From contig NZ_VORZ01000001.1 in the NCBI RefSeq assembly GCF_007997305.1, positions 930,001 through 994,000 of the forward strand: a stretch of 64,000 nt of DNA, in the 5' to 3' direction. The translations under genes were made by a program, and so were the position numbers. Under the pieces are notes generated by a model. It saw nothing but the letters and a program-made list of their open reading frames with translations, made no database searches and was not told the origin of the DNA. This DNA is from Psychrobacter frigidicola (GTDB taxonomy: Bacteria; Pseudomonadota; Gammaproteobacteria; Pseudomonadales; Moraxellaceae). Positions 28,688 through 38,129 of this stretch are shown piece by piece (position 1 is the first letter of the stretch; each line of letters opens with the position of its first letter).

Positions 28688-29848
28688 ATGTCAGACCCAA
28701 GTTGGATTTATAACTACGGTTTTGTAGGTACAAGATTGTTTGAACTACCTAGCCTATTTATGTGTCTGTTATTAATAATAATAATTGGATATAAGTTTCA
28801 AGTTCCACGTAACTATCAGATTGTATTAGCACTGCACTGCTTTTTACCACTTGTTTTAAATGATGTATTATTTAAAGCTTCTTACATGCCGGACCAATTA
28901 AAATACTGGCTTACAGTCAACAATATTAGAAGTGGTGAAATGGGTTTTTTTGAAGCTCTAAATGATTCAGGAAACGTATTACAAGCCAGCGCGCTGCTTG
29001 CGTCGATCCCATTTCCAACACCTGTTTCAGTTATAAGTTTAGGATTCTATAACACCTTTCTTTATATAATTCTGTTCTTTATTCTATATGTAAAAAAGAT
29101 ATTCACGAACGTATCTGTGTGGTTTTATTTGCTATTTCCCAGTGCTGCTTTATATACTGCGCTAAGCTTAAGAGAAACATTAATATTTTTCTTTATGACT
29201 TTGACGATAGTTTATGCTCGTGAATCTAAAATTATTAGAAGTGTGCTTTGTATAATTCCAATATATTTAATTAAAGTCCAAAATTTTTACATTTTGGGTC
29301 CGATTGTTTTATTGTATTTTATATTTAATGTTGCCAAGAAAGGTATGGGATTAACTAAGGCCTTGGTTATTGTTGCTATCGGCTTAGCTGCCCTACTGGT
29401 CTCTGCGCCTATTGCTATCCCTATAGTTAATGATGCTAGAGTGTCTATGTTCGTTGAAGATGGCGGTAATCCGAAAGACATTAGCCTCATTACAGGTGCA
29501 GGTGACTTCGTGTTTCAAGGTCTGACGTCAGCTTTCTATTTCTTATCTAAACCTTTGCCATGGGAAGCAAGTAGCCCTTTACAGTTGATACAGTCAGTTG
29601 AAAACTTATTTGTATTAGCTATTCTATTTTCAATCACTCGACAAGCCTGGATAAAGCGGCCTGACAAGCTAGCCTTTTGGTTGCTATTTATGGCTTTAGG
29701 CATGTCTGTCTATGGGTTGGTTGTGGCCAACTATGGAACGGCTGTGCGCTATCGCTATGCATTCGTAGTGATTTATGTCTTGTTCGTCTGCGCTGACTGC
29801 AATATTCAAAAGCTCTTTTTGAAGAAAAATGTGGTTCTTAAAGAATAG
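28688..29848 (+). CDS. wzy: Wzy-like polysaccharide polymerase (multi-pass membrane protein)
   Basis: 386 residues with about ten hydrophobic segments (for example LFMCLLLIIIIGYKF, YIILFFILYVKKIF, LVIVAIGLAALLVSAPIAIPI) and a large central loop near residues 245-270. Wzy proteins are poorly conserved, so the call rests on membrane plan, size and position among glycosyltransferases in a locus with wzc. The similarity to EpsG/Wzy is weak to the eye. It would polymerise lipid-linked repeats in the periplasm. Confidence 0.65.
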   Translation: MSDPSWIYNYGFVGTRLFELPSLFMCLLLIIIIGYKFQVPRNYQIVLALHCFLPLVLNDVLFKASYMPDQLKYWLTVNNIRSGEMGFFEALNDSGNVLQASALLASIPFPTPVSVISLGFYNTFLYIILFFILYVKKIFTNVSVWFYLLFPSAALYTALSLRETLIFFFMTLTIVYARESKIIRSVLCIIPIYLIKVQNFYILGPIVLLYFIFNVAKKGMGLTKALVIVAIGLAALLVSAPIAIPIVNDARVSMFVEDGGNPKDISLITGAGDFVFQGLTSAFYFLSKPLPWEASSPLQLIQSVENLFVLAILFSITRQAWIKRPDKLAFWLLFMALGMSVYGLVVANYGTAVRYRYAFVVIYVLFVCADCNIQKLFLKKNVVLKE

Positions 29849-29929
29849 CATGAGACATTTTATTTGTTTTTTAACATTCAGTTTCAACATACTTTTAATA
29901 AAAAAATTAAACCAACCAGGTAGAATATT

Positions 29930-31084
29930 GTGAAGTTTTTAATATGTGCAAATTACTTACCTCATGTACTGAACTTTAGAGGCAAACTATTAGAGGCAAT
30001 AGCCAAGTTAGGTTATGAGGTACATGTGTTAGCACCGGATCCAAAAGCTCACACTGAAGATTACAATACGCTAGTAAACTCTGGTTACTTCATACATTCT
30101 ATACCTATGCAGCGTACTGGGACTAACCCAATAGCCGACATTAAAACGCTAATGGTGACTTATCGCTTGTTGCGTAAGATCAAGCCTGACTATATCTTAT
30201 CGTATACTATCAAGCCCATTATATATGGCACTTTAGCCGCATGGCTTGCTAAAGTACCCAAACGCTTTATTCTTTTTTCAGGGCTAGGATATACCTTTCA
30301 GGAAATTGAAGATACCAATCAACGCAGTGTGTTTCAGACGCTAATATATAGCTTACATCAACAAGCATTGGCAAAATCGAGTAAAGTATTTTTTCAAAAC
30401 CCTGACGATTTAAACTTATTTAAGAAGCTAAATCTACTCAAATCTACTACCCCTACGGTAATCGTCAATGGTTCAGGCGTTGATGTTGCCGATTTTAATG
30501 TGCTGCCATTTCCCCACGATGATTCAGGAAACATTAAAACTTCTTTTTTACTCATTGCTAGGCTACTTAAAGACAAAGGCATCGTCGAGTATGTTGAAGC
30601 CGCTAAGATAATTAAAGAACAGCATCCAGCAGCTGAGTTTCATTTGGTTGGCTATATAGATGAAAACCCAGCAGCAATCAGCCAGTCGCAATTAGACGAA
30701 TGGGTAGCTAATGATATTGTTAACTATTGGGGTAAGCTTAACGATGTTAGACCTGCCATTGCGGCCAGCTCTATCTACGTCTTACCTTCCTATCGAGAAG
30801 GTACATCACGCTCTGTACTAGAAGCAATGGCTATGGGCCGGCCTGTGATTACCACAGATGCGCCCGGTTGTCGTGAGACAGTAACCGAAGGTCATAACGG
30901 CTATCTAGTGCCGGTTAAAGCAGTGAACGAGTTAGCCGCTGCTATGGAAAAATTTATAGTAAATCCTGAATTGATTGCTATCATGGGACAGGAGTCTCGT
31001 AAGCTGACGGAAGAGATTTATGATGTGCACAAAGTGAACGAAATCATGATAAAAGAGATGGGACTGGTAAATAAAATGGCTTAA
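29930..31084 (+). CDS. family 4 glycosyltransferase (PglA-like)
   Basis: 384 residues. GTG start at 29930. N-terminus KFLICANYLPHVLNFRGKLLEAIAKLGYEVHVLAPD and the IKPDYILSYTIKPIIYGTLAAWLAK segment are like PglA-type enzymes that add the second sugar to lipid-linked HexNAc. The C-terminal domain holds LLIARLLKDKGIVEYVEAA and EGTSRSVLEAMAMG (EX7E). It is followed by the initiating transferase gene, a pairing that fits a second-sugar role (inference). Confidence 0.88.
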   Translation: MKFLICANYLPHVLNFRGKLLEAIAKLGYEVHVLAPDPKAHTEDYNTLVNSGYFIHSIPMQRTGTNPIADIKTLMVTYRLLRKIKPDYILSYTIKPIIYGTLAAWLAKVPKRFILFSGLGYTFQEIEDTNQRSVFQTLIYSLHQQALAKSSKVFFQNPDDLNLFKKLNLLKSTTPTVIVNGSGVDVADFNVLPFPHDDSGNIKTSFLLIARLLKDKGIVEYVEAAKIIKEQHPAAEFHLVGYIDENPAAISQSQLDEWVANDIVNYWGKLNDVRPAIAASSIYVLPSYREGTSRSVLEAMAMGRPVITTDAPGCRETVTEGHNGYLVPVKAVNELAAAMEKFIVNPELIAIMGQESRKLTEEIYDVHKVNEIMIKEMGLVNKMA

Positions 31085-31261
31085 ATTTAAATAAGTTCTC
31101 TTGTTTTCGGGCAATCATTTTATAGTTTTCATTTTTTATAGTAGCTTTTCTATCTAAATTGCTGACTAATCACCATTGTATGGTCTTTTACCTTACTAAT
31201 AAGTTATACTTATCAAATTTTTTAACTGTGCACTGCAACCTGAGAATGAAAGAATCCAATT

Positions 31262-32509
31262 ATGTTTAATAAAAAAATACTAGCGTACTTACGGTTTTTG
31301 CCTGTTCAGCTATTTTTTGGCTTATTGCTATGTACTTGGATTCCATATCTGTTTTTTGACTGGGATTACCTAACTCAAGGTTTTGATAAGGCCAGCACGT
31401 TTAATATCCTGATCAGTGCCACACTCACTTTATTGACTTTATTTACCCTGAACTTGATACGACAGTTCCCAGGTATTAATTCAACCTCCTATATATTACC
31501 TGTATTCCTTTTCTGGTTTATTATAATTTTTGCACTAGCCGAACTAACCCATTTTCCTTTTTCTTTTATCTACTATTGCTTAAGTAGCGTTTGCCTATTA
31601 AGTTACCTGTTTATCGTTAACATAATCAATCGTCGTTATGAAGTTCAAACTCTAGCCTATATACCAGTAGGTAGAGCTTTAAACATGCCCGAACAAGTAC
31701 CATCAGCTGATTGGTTAAAGTTGGATACCACCAATTTAGATCAGTATGTTAACGGTATCGTAACTGACCTTCATAGCTATGACTTGACGGCTGACTGGCA
31801 GGAGTTTATTGCTAATAAAACCTTACAAGGTATTCCTGTCTACCACCATCGTAATATCCGCGAGTCATTAACTGGTAGAGTTAGAATCAATCATATGTAT
31901 GAGAATGAACTGGGCTCACTACTGCCTTGTGAAAACTATATGCTAATCAAATATTGCCTCGATATCTTAATTATTTTGTTATTACTACCATTTACCCTCA
32001 TAATTTTTCTATTGACTGCCATAGCGATTAAGCGTGAGGACGGTGGTAAGGTTTTTTATGTTCAATCACGAGTTGGTTATCGCGGTGAGATTATTAAAGT
32101 CTATAAATTTCGTAGTATGCGCGAAGCGTCTAAAGAAGTTTTAACGGTTGATAATGATGACCGAATTACCAAGGTCGGCAAGTTTATTCGTAAGACTAGA
32201 GTTGATGAGCTTCCTCAATTTCTTAATGTTATTAAGGGTGAGATGAGCTTAATAGGACCTAGGGCAGAATTTATTGATTTTGCAGTTAAACTTGAACAAC
32301 AAGTTCCTTTTTTTAATTATCGTCATATTGTCAAACCTGGCATATCTGGTTGGGCACAAGTCAACCAAGGTTATGCTACTGGGGCCGAAGAAACCCAATT
32401 AAAAATTGAATATGATTTTTATTATATTAAGCACATCTCATTTACATTGGACTTGCTAATTTTCTTTAGAACCATTCATACTACGCTTACTGGATTTGGG
32501 GCGCGCTAG
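31262..32509 (+). CDS. initiating undecaprenyl-phosphate sugar phosphotransferase
   Basis: 415 residues. The N-terminal 130 residues carry four hydrophobic helices, and a further helix near 228-250 precedes the catalytic bacterial sugar transferase domain. That domain shows KREDGGKVFYVQSRVG, VYKFRSMR (near 280), DELPQFLNVIKGEMSLIGPR (near 314) and KPGISGWAQVNQG. These are the PglC/WbaP family core motifs. It loads the first sugar phosphate onto undecaprenyl phosphate and is the last intact gene of the locus. The region after it is decayed. Confidence 0.92.
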   Translation: MFNKKILAYLRFLPVQLFFGLLLCTWIPYLFFDWDYLTQGFDKASTFNILISATLTLLTLFTLNLIRQFPGINSTSYILPVFLFWFIIIFALAELTHFPFSFIYYCLSSVCLLSYLFIVNIINRRYEVQTLAYIPVGRALNMPEQVPSADWLKLDTTNLDQYVNGIVTDLHSYDLTADWQEFIANKTLQGIPVYHHRNIRESLTGRVRINHMYENELGSLLPCENYMLIKYCLDILIILLLLPFTLIIFLLTAIAIKREDGGKVFYVQSRVGYRGEIIKVYKFRSMREASKEVLTVDNDDRITKVGKFIRKTRVDELPQFLNVIKGEMSLIGPRAEFIDFAVKLEQQVPFFNYRHIVKPGISGWAQVNQGYATGAEETQLKIEYDFYYIKHISFTLDLLIFFRTIHTTLTGFGAR

Positions 32510-32678
32510 AGTTATCAATGTAATAACCTAGTCATTTCACTCCTTAAACTATGAGTAGATTATTATAATAAAATAACTTCTCCGTCCCAGATTACCCATT
32601 CTAAAGCTAATGAGGGTCTTATTCAGCTTAGGTATGCTGTGTACAGTGGCCAAGCGCGCAAAACCTGTATATGAATAA

Positions 32679-33047
32679 TATGAGCTCGAAATCGGAGCCA
32701 GTAACGAGGTCATATCCGAACTTTTTAATAGTATTCTAATATGTGTGCCTAGCGGGATGTTAGGCATCACTACAAACACATTCGGTACACAAAGGTTAGG
32801 TACTGCCATCCCTCTTGGGAAATTTATTGGTACTTCATACCTTATTGTAAACGTCTTGGTTGGAATCACATTTCCGATAATGATGAAAGCTTTTGGTATT
32901 GAAACTATGAAGCTCTATAAAAATGTTAAAGAAGTCGCTTTTATACCACTTATTACTAGTATTAGCACCCTACCAAACTTATCGTTTCCTGGCATCAGTC
33001 GCTATCATTGGAGCATCGATATTGGGGCTTTAATAGCATATCTCTAG
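32679..33047 (+). pseudogene. fragment of a membrane protein
   Basis: The frame is open from 32679 to TAG 33045-33047 and contains two hydrophobic stretches, including IPLGKFIGTSYLIVNVLVGI and FIPLITSISTLPNL. I cannot name the family. There is no start codon with a ribosome site and the N-terminal part of the protein is absent, so it is probably a truncated transporter gene. Confidence 0.35.
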
Positions 33048-33656
33048 CCTGTTAGAAAACTGCCAAAGGCCAAGAAACCCATCGTTGGCTGGTCAAGAAT
33101 GGGCATCAATTTGGATTTCGTCATACATATGTCACAGGGCGCGGTTAAGGCTATGCGGATGAGCCTTGGCACTAGAATACAGCTCGCCAATATTATGTCC
33201 AAATGTCACAGCCAAAAATGCCTAATATGTCGCTATCGCAAGAAATAAAAGATGCGGCCGCAATCACAGAGTTGTCTGGTCATATAATAAGTTACATCAC
33301 TGAAGTAAACGCTTAACAAAGACTATCTTCTTCTTAAAATACTAGCTATGTCAATGAACTTACGCCACCATCTAGTGCTGTATAACCATTTAACAGGTCT
33401 GGAAACCGTAACCAAGAGCAATTTGATAAAAATATAAGTCATAAACAGTCATCTAATCAAAAGTAACCTATTAATAATTGTAAAAACGATTTCGCTGACG
33501 CCAACTCTTCTAGTAATAAATCACCTTCAGAATCCGTAAGTCACCCAATATTTATAAAGGTCGAAGACAATATACTAAATGCACAGAATAGAAAAAAGAG
33601 CTTTCTTAGAACAGCTACAGTAATTGCTATCGATCGATAAAACTAATATTCGCATT

Positions 33657-33696
33657 AAAACCCTTGTCTAATTATCCGTAGATGAGGGTTTTTATA
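33657..33696 (+). terminator. rho-independent terminator
   Basis: Arms AAAACCCTTGTCTA and TAGATGAGGGTTTT separated by about 10 bases and followed by TTATATA. Two mismatches in a 14-bp stem. It sits 16 bases after a decayed reading frame and so survives from a lost gene. Confidence 0.6.
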
Positions 33697-33700
33697 TACT

Positions 33701-34298
33701 CATATGATTTTCAAAAAATCTTAAACCAACACTCTAAAAAACGATACGGTAACCCAACTAAAACAGACGTAGTTCAATTATCAATGTCCAACGATTATTT
33801 CAAACCTATTCAGTTAATGTCCGCGAGTTTATCAATCTATACCAATTAATACTCGCCTTCCCTCTACTCAGAATATCCATACAAAGCCTACAAGATACCT
33901 ACTACCCTTTATTACTTTTAATTTCCTCTGTTTACTATGTTTTCGAAGTATCTACATAGAATCTTTGTAAGTTTCTATCTTAATACTCGTTTTAAAAAAA
34001 TATTTAATCCTGACCATTTAGTCAGTTATCTCAATAAAATCATGAGCTTAGTTAAGATTATTCATACAAATCACTTAGATAGACTTTATAATTGTCTAAA
34101 ATAGAGTTGTCAGATGTTACAAAATATGATTAACTACCCTAAATCTTAACCAAATATTCCCAAACGTTGCAATAAATTATTTATTGTAATTGATATTTAC
34201 ACTTTTATAAGTGCATGTATTTTTTCAGAATATTTACTTAGGTTAAGAGAGTGGTGTTTTCCATATCTATTCACATCAATCTTTAGTAACTACTATGC
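33701..34298. other. non-coding AT-rich stretch
   Basis: About 600 bp without a plausible gene or RNA that I can recognise. It probably contains the promoter of the Tsx-like gene near its right end. Confidence 0.4.
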
Positions 34299-34380
34299 TT
34301 TTCCATGGGTGTTGGCGTGTTTTAACAGGATGTTAAGACCAGTTTTGGTATACACAACCTACCCACACCCATGGGGAAAT
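34299..34380 (+). promoter_or_regulatory. long inverted repeat in the leader of the Tsx-like gene
   Basis: Left arm TTTTCCATGGGTGTTGG starts at 34299; right arm CCACACCCATGGGGAAA ends at 34379. The arms pair over about 15 bases with a small offset around a 46-base loop. The structure ends 28 bases before the GTG start and about 15 before the AAGGGAG ribosome site. It may be an operator with two half-sites or an RNA leader structure; I do not recognise a known riboswitch. Confidence 0.5.
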
Positions 34381-34407
34381 GACGACTGTACATAAGGGAG
34401 TAATACT

Positions 34408-35226
34408 GTGCGTTTTGATTCATCTACTAGCTTACCATTGTCTACCAAACTATCCATTATCAAGCCATTGACCGCCGCATTAGTTGCCGTTGTCGCGTTA
34501 GGCGCTGTGACTACTGGTGCTCAAGCAAAAACGTTATTTAAAGATACCAGTCTTACTGCCCTTTATGGGACTAACTTTAAAATGGTACCTACTGATCAAA
34601 CTGCCGATCTTTCAACTGTAACTTTTGAGCATGCCTCAACCCACGACTGGGGTGGTATTTTTATGTTTATTGACCGTCATAATGGCGACAAATACGACTT
34701 AAAAAATAGTGACGGAGAAGTTACTGGTTCTAAAAGATACAAAGAGACTTTTGGTAAAATATCTCCTAAGTTTAAAGTTGCCACATTTAATGACAGCTTG
34801 ATTAAGCAAGTAAACCTTGCTGGTGTGTATGAGTTCAGCTCGAACAGTACTGGGTTTGGTCAAGACAACTACTGGGCAGGTGTTGGTGTTGATTTAGACC
34901 TTCCTGTGCCAGGAATTAAATACGCCTCAGCAACCTTGTATCATGCTTTCAACGAAAACAAACCTGATGATCAAAAAATAACGCTTACCTCAGCTTGGGA
35001 ACGCGATAACTTCTTGATCGACGGTTATGTAGATTTCTCGTTTAACAACGATGATATTGAAAACAATATCCACTTTAACCCGCAAGTCAAATATAATATT
35101 CAGCCTATGCTTGGTATCGATAACCGCTTAGAAGTTGGCGTAGAGTATGATTATTGGAAAAATAAGTTTGGAATTGATGGTGTTAACCAAAATGCATTTG
35201 CTGCACTGGTAAAATATCACTTTTAA
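34408..35226 (+). CDS. outer-membrane channel protein, OmpK/Tsx family
   Basis: 272 residues. GTG start with AAGGGAG seven bases upstream. A signal peptide ends at GAQAKT (about residue 41). The mature protein alternates polar and aromatic residues as in a 12-strand beta barrel, with GGIFMFIDRHNGDKY, NYWAGVGVDLDLP, LEVGVEYDYWKNKFG and the terminal LVKYHF ending in Phe, the outer-membrane assembly signal. These segments fit the nucleoside-specific channel-forming protein Tsx family. The N-terminus before the hydrophobic core is unusually long (20 residues). Confidence 0.82.
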   Translation: MRFDSSTSLPLSTKLSIIKPLTAALVAVVALGAVTTGAQAKTLFKDTSLTALYGTNFKMVPTDQTADLSTVTFEHASTHDWGGIFMFIDRHNGDKYDLKNSDGEVTGSKRYKETFGKISPKFKVATFNDSLIKQVNLAGVYEFSSNSTGFGQDNYWAGVGVDLDLPVPGIKYASATLYHAFNENKPDDQKITLTSAWERDNFLIDGYVDFSFNNDDIENNIHFNPQVKYNIQPMLGIDNRLEVGVEYDYWKNKFGIDGVNQNAFAALVKYHF

Positions 35227-35277
35227 ACCGTGAATTAACGCTTTAAAACCAATGCTTTAAAGCGTTAGACATCGTAC

Positions 35278-35315
35278 AAAAACCCCATTTAGTAACTTAC
35301 TAAATGGGGTTTTTT
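35278..35315. terminator. bidirectional rho-independent terminator
   Basis: Perfect arms AAAAACCCCATTTAGTAA and TTACTAAATGGGGTTTTT with almost no loop spacing, flanked by A and T runs. It lies between the convergent Tsx-like and decarboxylase genes and can serve both. Confidence 0.9.
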
Positions 35316-35371
35316 ACATTTGTAACTATATAGTCTGTTGTTGATTGATGAGTAGTATAACCTTAATACGA

Positions 35372-37033
35372 TTATGGCTTGAGCGCCGCACTGATATCAG
35401 CCAGTAAAGGTGGTATATCATGCTTATCGGTCATGACCTCTAACAATACCAGTTTATCTATAATCGCTGCCGCTTCTTTGAGCGCAGATTTTAGTTGACC
35501 AGCAGTTTCAACCTTTAATGACAAGCTATTGTTTTCGTTACCACCAAAAGCTTGAGCTATTAATTGCCAATTGCATAGAGGAATATCGTTATAAGGCTGG
35601 TTTTCGCCATGAATAGCACGCTCAACGGTATAACCTTCATTATTGATGAGGATAATGACTGGATTGGTATGTTCTTGCAACATTATTGCTATTTCTTGAA
35701 TGGTCAGTAAGGCTGAGCCATCCCCAATTAGTAATACACTACGCTTATTCGGGGAAGCAATAGCGGCGCCTAAGCTGGCAGGTAAGGTATAACCAATCGA
35801 GCCCCACATCGGCTGACCATAGCAAGTGACTCCTTCTGGCAGACGCACGTCACTAATCCCAAAATAGGCCGTTCCTTGATCCGCAAACACTAAGTTGTTA
35901 TGGTTTAGATGGTCAGCAATGATGTGCCATAAGTCATCTTGACGAACGGCTTCATCGTCAGCGCCATTTTGCTCATGGGGCTGTATCTGTGCACATAGCG
36001 GCTTCGGCGTAATCTCAATGCCAGAAGTCATGACTTCATGTAAAGTTTGCAAGGCATCCTTGAGCGCGATAGGCGCAAAATTCTGACCGCCAATGCTAGT
36101 ACGCTCATAATGCAGGTCGACCACAACCTTCTCATCGATATCTTGGCTAAACCCTGCGGTTGTGGTGTCAGTATATTGCACCCCAATCTTAATCAAGCAT
36201 TCACAACTCTCCACCGCATCCTTAACAACGGGCCGTGATGCAACCCCTGCATAAGTCCCCGCCCAACGCGTACTCTGCTCATCAAGTAAAGTCTTACCCC
36301 ATGATAAAGTGGTATAAGGAATATTAGTATCCGCAATCAAAGCTTTGAGCTGATTTTGCAGGCCCAAGCGGTGTACCATTAAATCTGCCATTAAGGTAGT
36401 GGTCTTGTTGGGTAAAAAATCCAGCAACGCTTGTCTAAAATCTGTCAGTGCCGCTTGGCTCGTAATATTCTCTTCACTATCAATCAACTTAGTCGTTGGC
36501 GGATAAATAGGCTGACGCGCCACATCTTGTGATAGCATTAAGTAACCTGGACGGTGCTTTTTAAGTACCATACGAATCACCCGATCTATCTCAGAGGCAG
36601 CGTTTTCGGAGGTAATTTGTGCACGTGCTACCGTTACTGGTTCTACCATTTTAATGAAATGGTTGAACACACCATCACCAAGCGAATGGTGTATTCGGCG
36701 TTGGCTATGTTGCTGCGCCATCGTAGGAGCGCCAACTACATGGAGTACGGGCGCATACTCAGCAAAGGAGCCCGCAGTGGCGTTAATTGCCGAGAGCTCT
36801 CCTACGCCAAAAGTCGTTACCATCGCAGCAAAACCACGCTCACGCGCATAGCCATCTGCAGCATATCCTGCGTTGAGCTCATTGGTATTACCTACCCAGC
36901 GTAACTTATCGGAGGCAATAATATTATCTAAAAAGGTGAGGTTAAAATCACCCGGTACACCAAATATCTCAGTTGCACCCGCTTCAGCGATACGGTCAAA
37001 TAAATAATCAGCGATAGTATATTGTTTACTCAT
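35372..37033 (-). CDS. thiamine-diphosphate alpha-keto acid decarboxylase (indolepyruvate/pyruvate decarboxylase)
   Basis: 553 residues. N-terminal TIADYLFDRIAEAGATEIFGVPGDFNL with the ThDP-activating Glu52 in NELNAGYAADGYA and the His pair IHHSLGDG near 113, the marks of the PDC/IPDC group. The cofactor motif is GDGSALLTIQE...NNEGYTVE near 436-465. The N-terminal region looks more like indolepyruvate decarboxylase than yeast or Zymomonas PDC. It decarboxylates 2-keto acids to aldehydes; indolepyruvate, phenylpyruvate or pyruvate are all possible. Transcribed away from tRNA-Gly. Confidence 0.88.
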   Translation of the reverse strand: MSKQYTIADYLFDRIAEAGATEIFGVPGDFNLTFLDNIIASDKLRWVGNTNELNAGYAADGYARERGFAAMVTTFGVGELSAINATAGSFAEYAPVLHVVGAPTMAQQHSQRRIHHSLGDGVFNHFIKMVEPVTVARAQITSENAASEIDRVIRMVLKKHRPGYLMLSQDVARQPIYPPTTKLIDSEENITSQAALTDFRQALLDFLPNKTTTLMADLMVHRLGLQNQLKALIADTNIPYTTLSWGKTLLDEQSTRWAGTYAGVASRPVVKDAVESCECLIKIGVQYTDTTTAGFSQDIDEKVVVDLHYERTSIGGQNFAPIALKDALQTLHEVMTSGIEITPKPLCAQIQPHEQNGADDEAVRQDDLWHIIADHLNHNNLVFADQGTAYFGISDVRLPEGVTCYGQPMWGSIGYTLPASLGAAIASPNKRSVLLIGDGSALLTIQEIAIMLQEHTNPVIILINNEGYTVERAIHGENQPYNDIPLCNWQLIAQAFGGNENNSLSLKVETAGQLKSALKEAAAIIDKLVLLEVMTDKHDIPPLLADISAALKP

Positions 37034-37231
37034 ATTGCTTATCCTTCAGACTTCTTATTATATATAGTCATAGTTATCGATATGGTTAAAATTAATTATA
37101 AGATTGTATTTCAGCATATTTATCACAAGCAAAGCTTTTGGAATACATATTATAACCATCTGTTATATCATAGTTCTATAGTGGAATAACATGCCTATTT
37201 TGCTAACTTTTACTTTCTTGTGCTGAAACTA

Positions 37232-37259
37232 TTGACAGAATCAAAAAACTGCGTATAAT
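37232..37259 (+). promoter_or_regulatory. sigma-70 promoter of tRNA-Gly
   Basis: TTGACA at 37232-37237 and TATAAT at 37254-37259 with a 16-bp spacer, both consensus, placing transcription start about 40 bases before the tRNA. Confidence 0.85.
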
Positions 37260-37305
37260 ACGCCATCATCATCTAGTCATTATTTAATAGTTAGTTGATA
37301 ATTTA

Positions 37306-37380
37306 GCGGGAATAGCTCAGTGGTAGAGCATAACCTTGCCAAGGTTGGGGTCGAGAGTTCGAATCTCTTTTCCCGCTCCA
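37306..37380 (+). tRNA. glyV: tRNA-Gly (anticodon GCC)
   Basis: 75-base cloverleaf with encoded CCA. Acceptor arms GCGGGAA and TTCCCGC pair; the D arm is GCTCAGTGGTAGAGC; the anticodon stem AACCT/AGGTT closes the loop TTGCCAA with GCC at 37338-37340; the T arm is GAGAGTTCGAATCTC. The 3' half doubles as the integration site of the island. The gene symbol is nominal, as copy identity cannot be told. Confidence 0.97.
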
Positions 37381-37382
37381 AA
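37352..37382 (+). repeat. attL: left direct repeat of the tRNA-Gly island
   Basis: 31 bases covering the T arm, acceptor 3' strand, CCA and two following bases are repeated exactly at 53255-53285. This is the usual target of tyrosine integrases in tRNA genes, and the integrase gene lies 1.1 kb inside. Similarity continues beyond the identical core through the terminator hairpin. Confidence 0.9.
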
Positions 37383-37390
37383 TATTAAGA

Positions 37391-37421
37391 AAGCCTCACT
37401 TAACAGTGAGGCTTTTTTTTG
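37391..37421 (+). terminator. terminator after tRNA-Gly
   Basis: Stem AAGCCTCACT / AGTGAGGCTT with a short loop and eight T. A near-identical hairpin (one base different in the loop) lies after the right repeat at 53292-53323, so this copy was probably brought or duplicated by the element. Confidence 0.9.
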
Positions 37422-37430
37422 TCTAATTTT

Positions 37431-37879
37431 CGGGGGTTGTAGAGAAATTCTCGAGATATATTTTTGAATATAGTTAAGCTTATCTACTCAGTCAAAAAGC
37501 TCATTTTCGGTGCGGTGCCCATTTGGTGCCCAAACCGTGCCCTGCCCTAAAACTGCGTATACGTATCTGACCACAACCTAGCCTTTTCTAGTCAAAAAGT
37601 CATCATGACACCTAACCTCGTGAATTTGGCACTATGCTGATTTTTGAACCCAACCTCAATTCAGCAAAAATCAATTAAAATTACAAGATTAAAATACATT
37701 CCATTTCTTTAAAAAACTGTGGAATTCGTATTTATAATAATAATACCTAAAATTAATCTTTGTCTTAAAAGAGACCCCAACTTATTATTCGAAGCAAATC
37801 TCCGCAAGTAAGTGCTTTCGCTACACTAGCTTTATATTAGCTAGCAGCTCCATATCAGAGACTATTCTCAATAGTCTTT
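37431..37879. other. non-coding left end of the island
   Basis: About 450 bp between the terminator and the XRE gene. It holds the phased GGTGCCC repeats at 37514-37542. I see no gene in either strand; it is probably the integrase/excisionase binding region. Confidence 0.5.
37514..37542 (+). repeat. three phased heptamers, putative integrase arm sites
   Basis: GGTGCCC at 37514 and 37525 and CGTGCCC at 37536, exactly 11 bp apart (one helical turn). Similar GTGCCC/GGGCAC clusters are, from memory, common beside integrases of tRNA islands. Located 130 bp from the attL core. Confidence 0.5.
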
Positions 37880-38116
37880 TTATCTCTCGTCTGAAGAATC
37901 CTGTTCAGAAATTTCATCTGGAACATACTTCAAAATATCCCCTGGCGTTACCTTTAATACTTCGCACAACTTGCTTAGAGTATCAAATTCTATGCGAGTA
38001 GTTTCGTCGTTATAAATTCTATGCAATGTTGATTTACTAATATCTGTCGTTCTAACTAAGTCTGCTACTCGCAACCTTCTTTCTGCTAAAAGAACTGGTA
38101 AGTTACACAAAATCAC
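37880..38116 (-). CDS. XRE-family HTH regulator of the island
   Basis: 78 residues. The helix-turn-helix is RVADLVRTTDISKSTLHRIYNDETTRIEFDTLSKLCEVLKVTPGDILKY, typical of small Cro/C1 regulators. It is divergent from the excisionase-integrase genes across a 120-bp gap with a palindrome, so it likely represses them and itself. A close paralogue lies at 53444-53671, past the right repeat. The start ATG 38116 gives NLPVLLAERRLRV, which aligns with the paralogue's N-terminus. Confidence 0.8.
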   Translation of the reverse strand: MILCNLPVLLAERRLRVADLVRTTDISKSTLHRIYNDETTRIEFDTLSKLCEVLKVTPGDILKYVPDEISEQDSSDER

Positions 38117-38129
38117 AATAAATTCCTTA

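Larger units (their letters stand above)
32510..33700. other. gene graveyard downstream of the capsule locus
   Basis: About 1.2 kb with coding-like scraps but no intact gene. Besides the membrane-protein piece (32679-33047), positions 33080-33320 read in one frame as HRWLVKNGHQFGFRHTYVTG and, after stops, ITELSGHIISYITEVNA, which faintly recalls a tyrosine recombinase C-terminus but lacks the HxxR box. Positions 33486-33640 read as a tail with NKSPSESVSHPIFIKVED and FLRTATVIAID ending in TAA, followed by a terminator. All look like dead genes. Confidence 0.4.

Noticed and set aside
32549-32869. 106-codon minus-strand reading frame after the sugar transferase
   Set aside because: Overlaps the more protein-like plus-strand fragment and shows no family motif.
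33080-33320. Tyrosine recombinase remnant
   Set aside because: FRHTYVT is suggestive but the HxxR box lacks its His and there are several stops; recorded only as a scrap.
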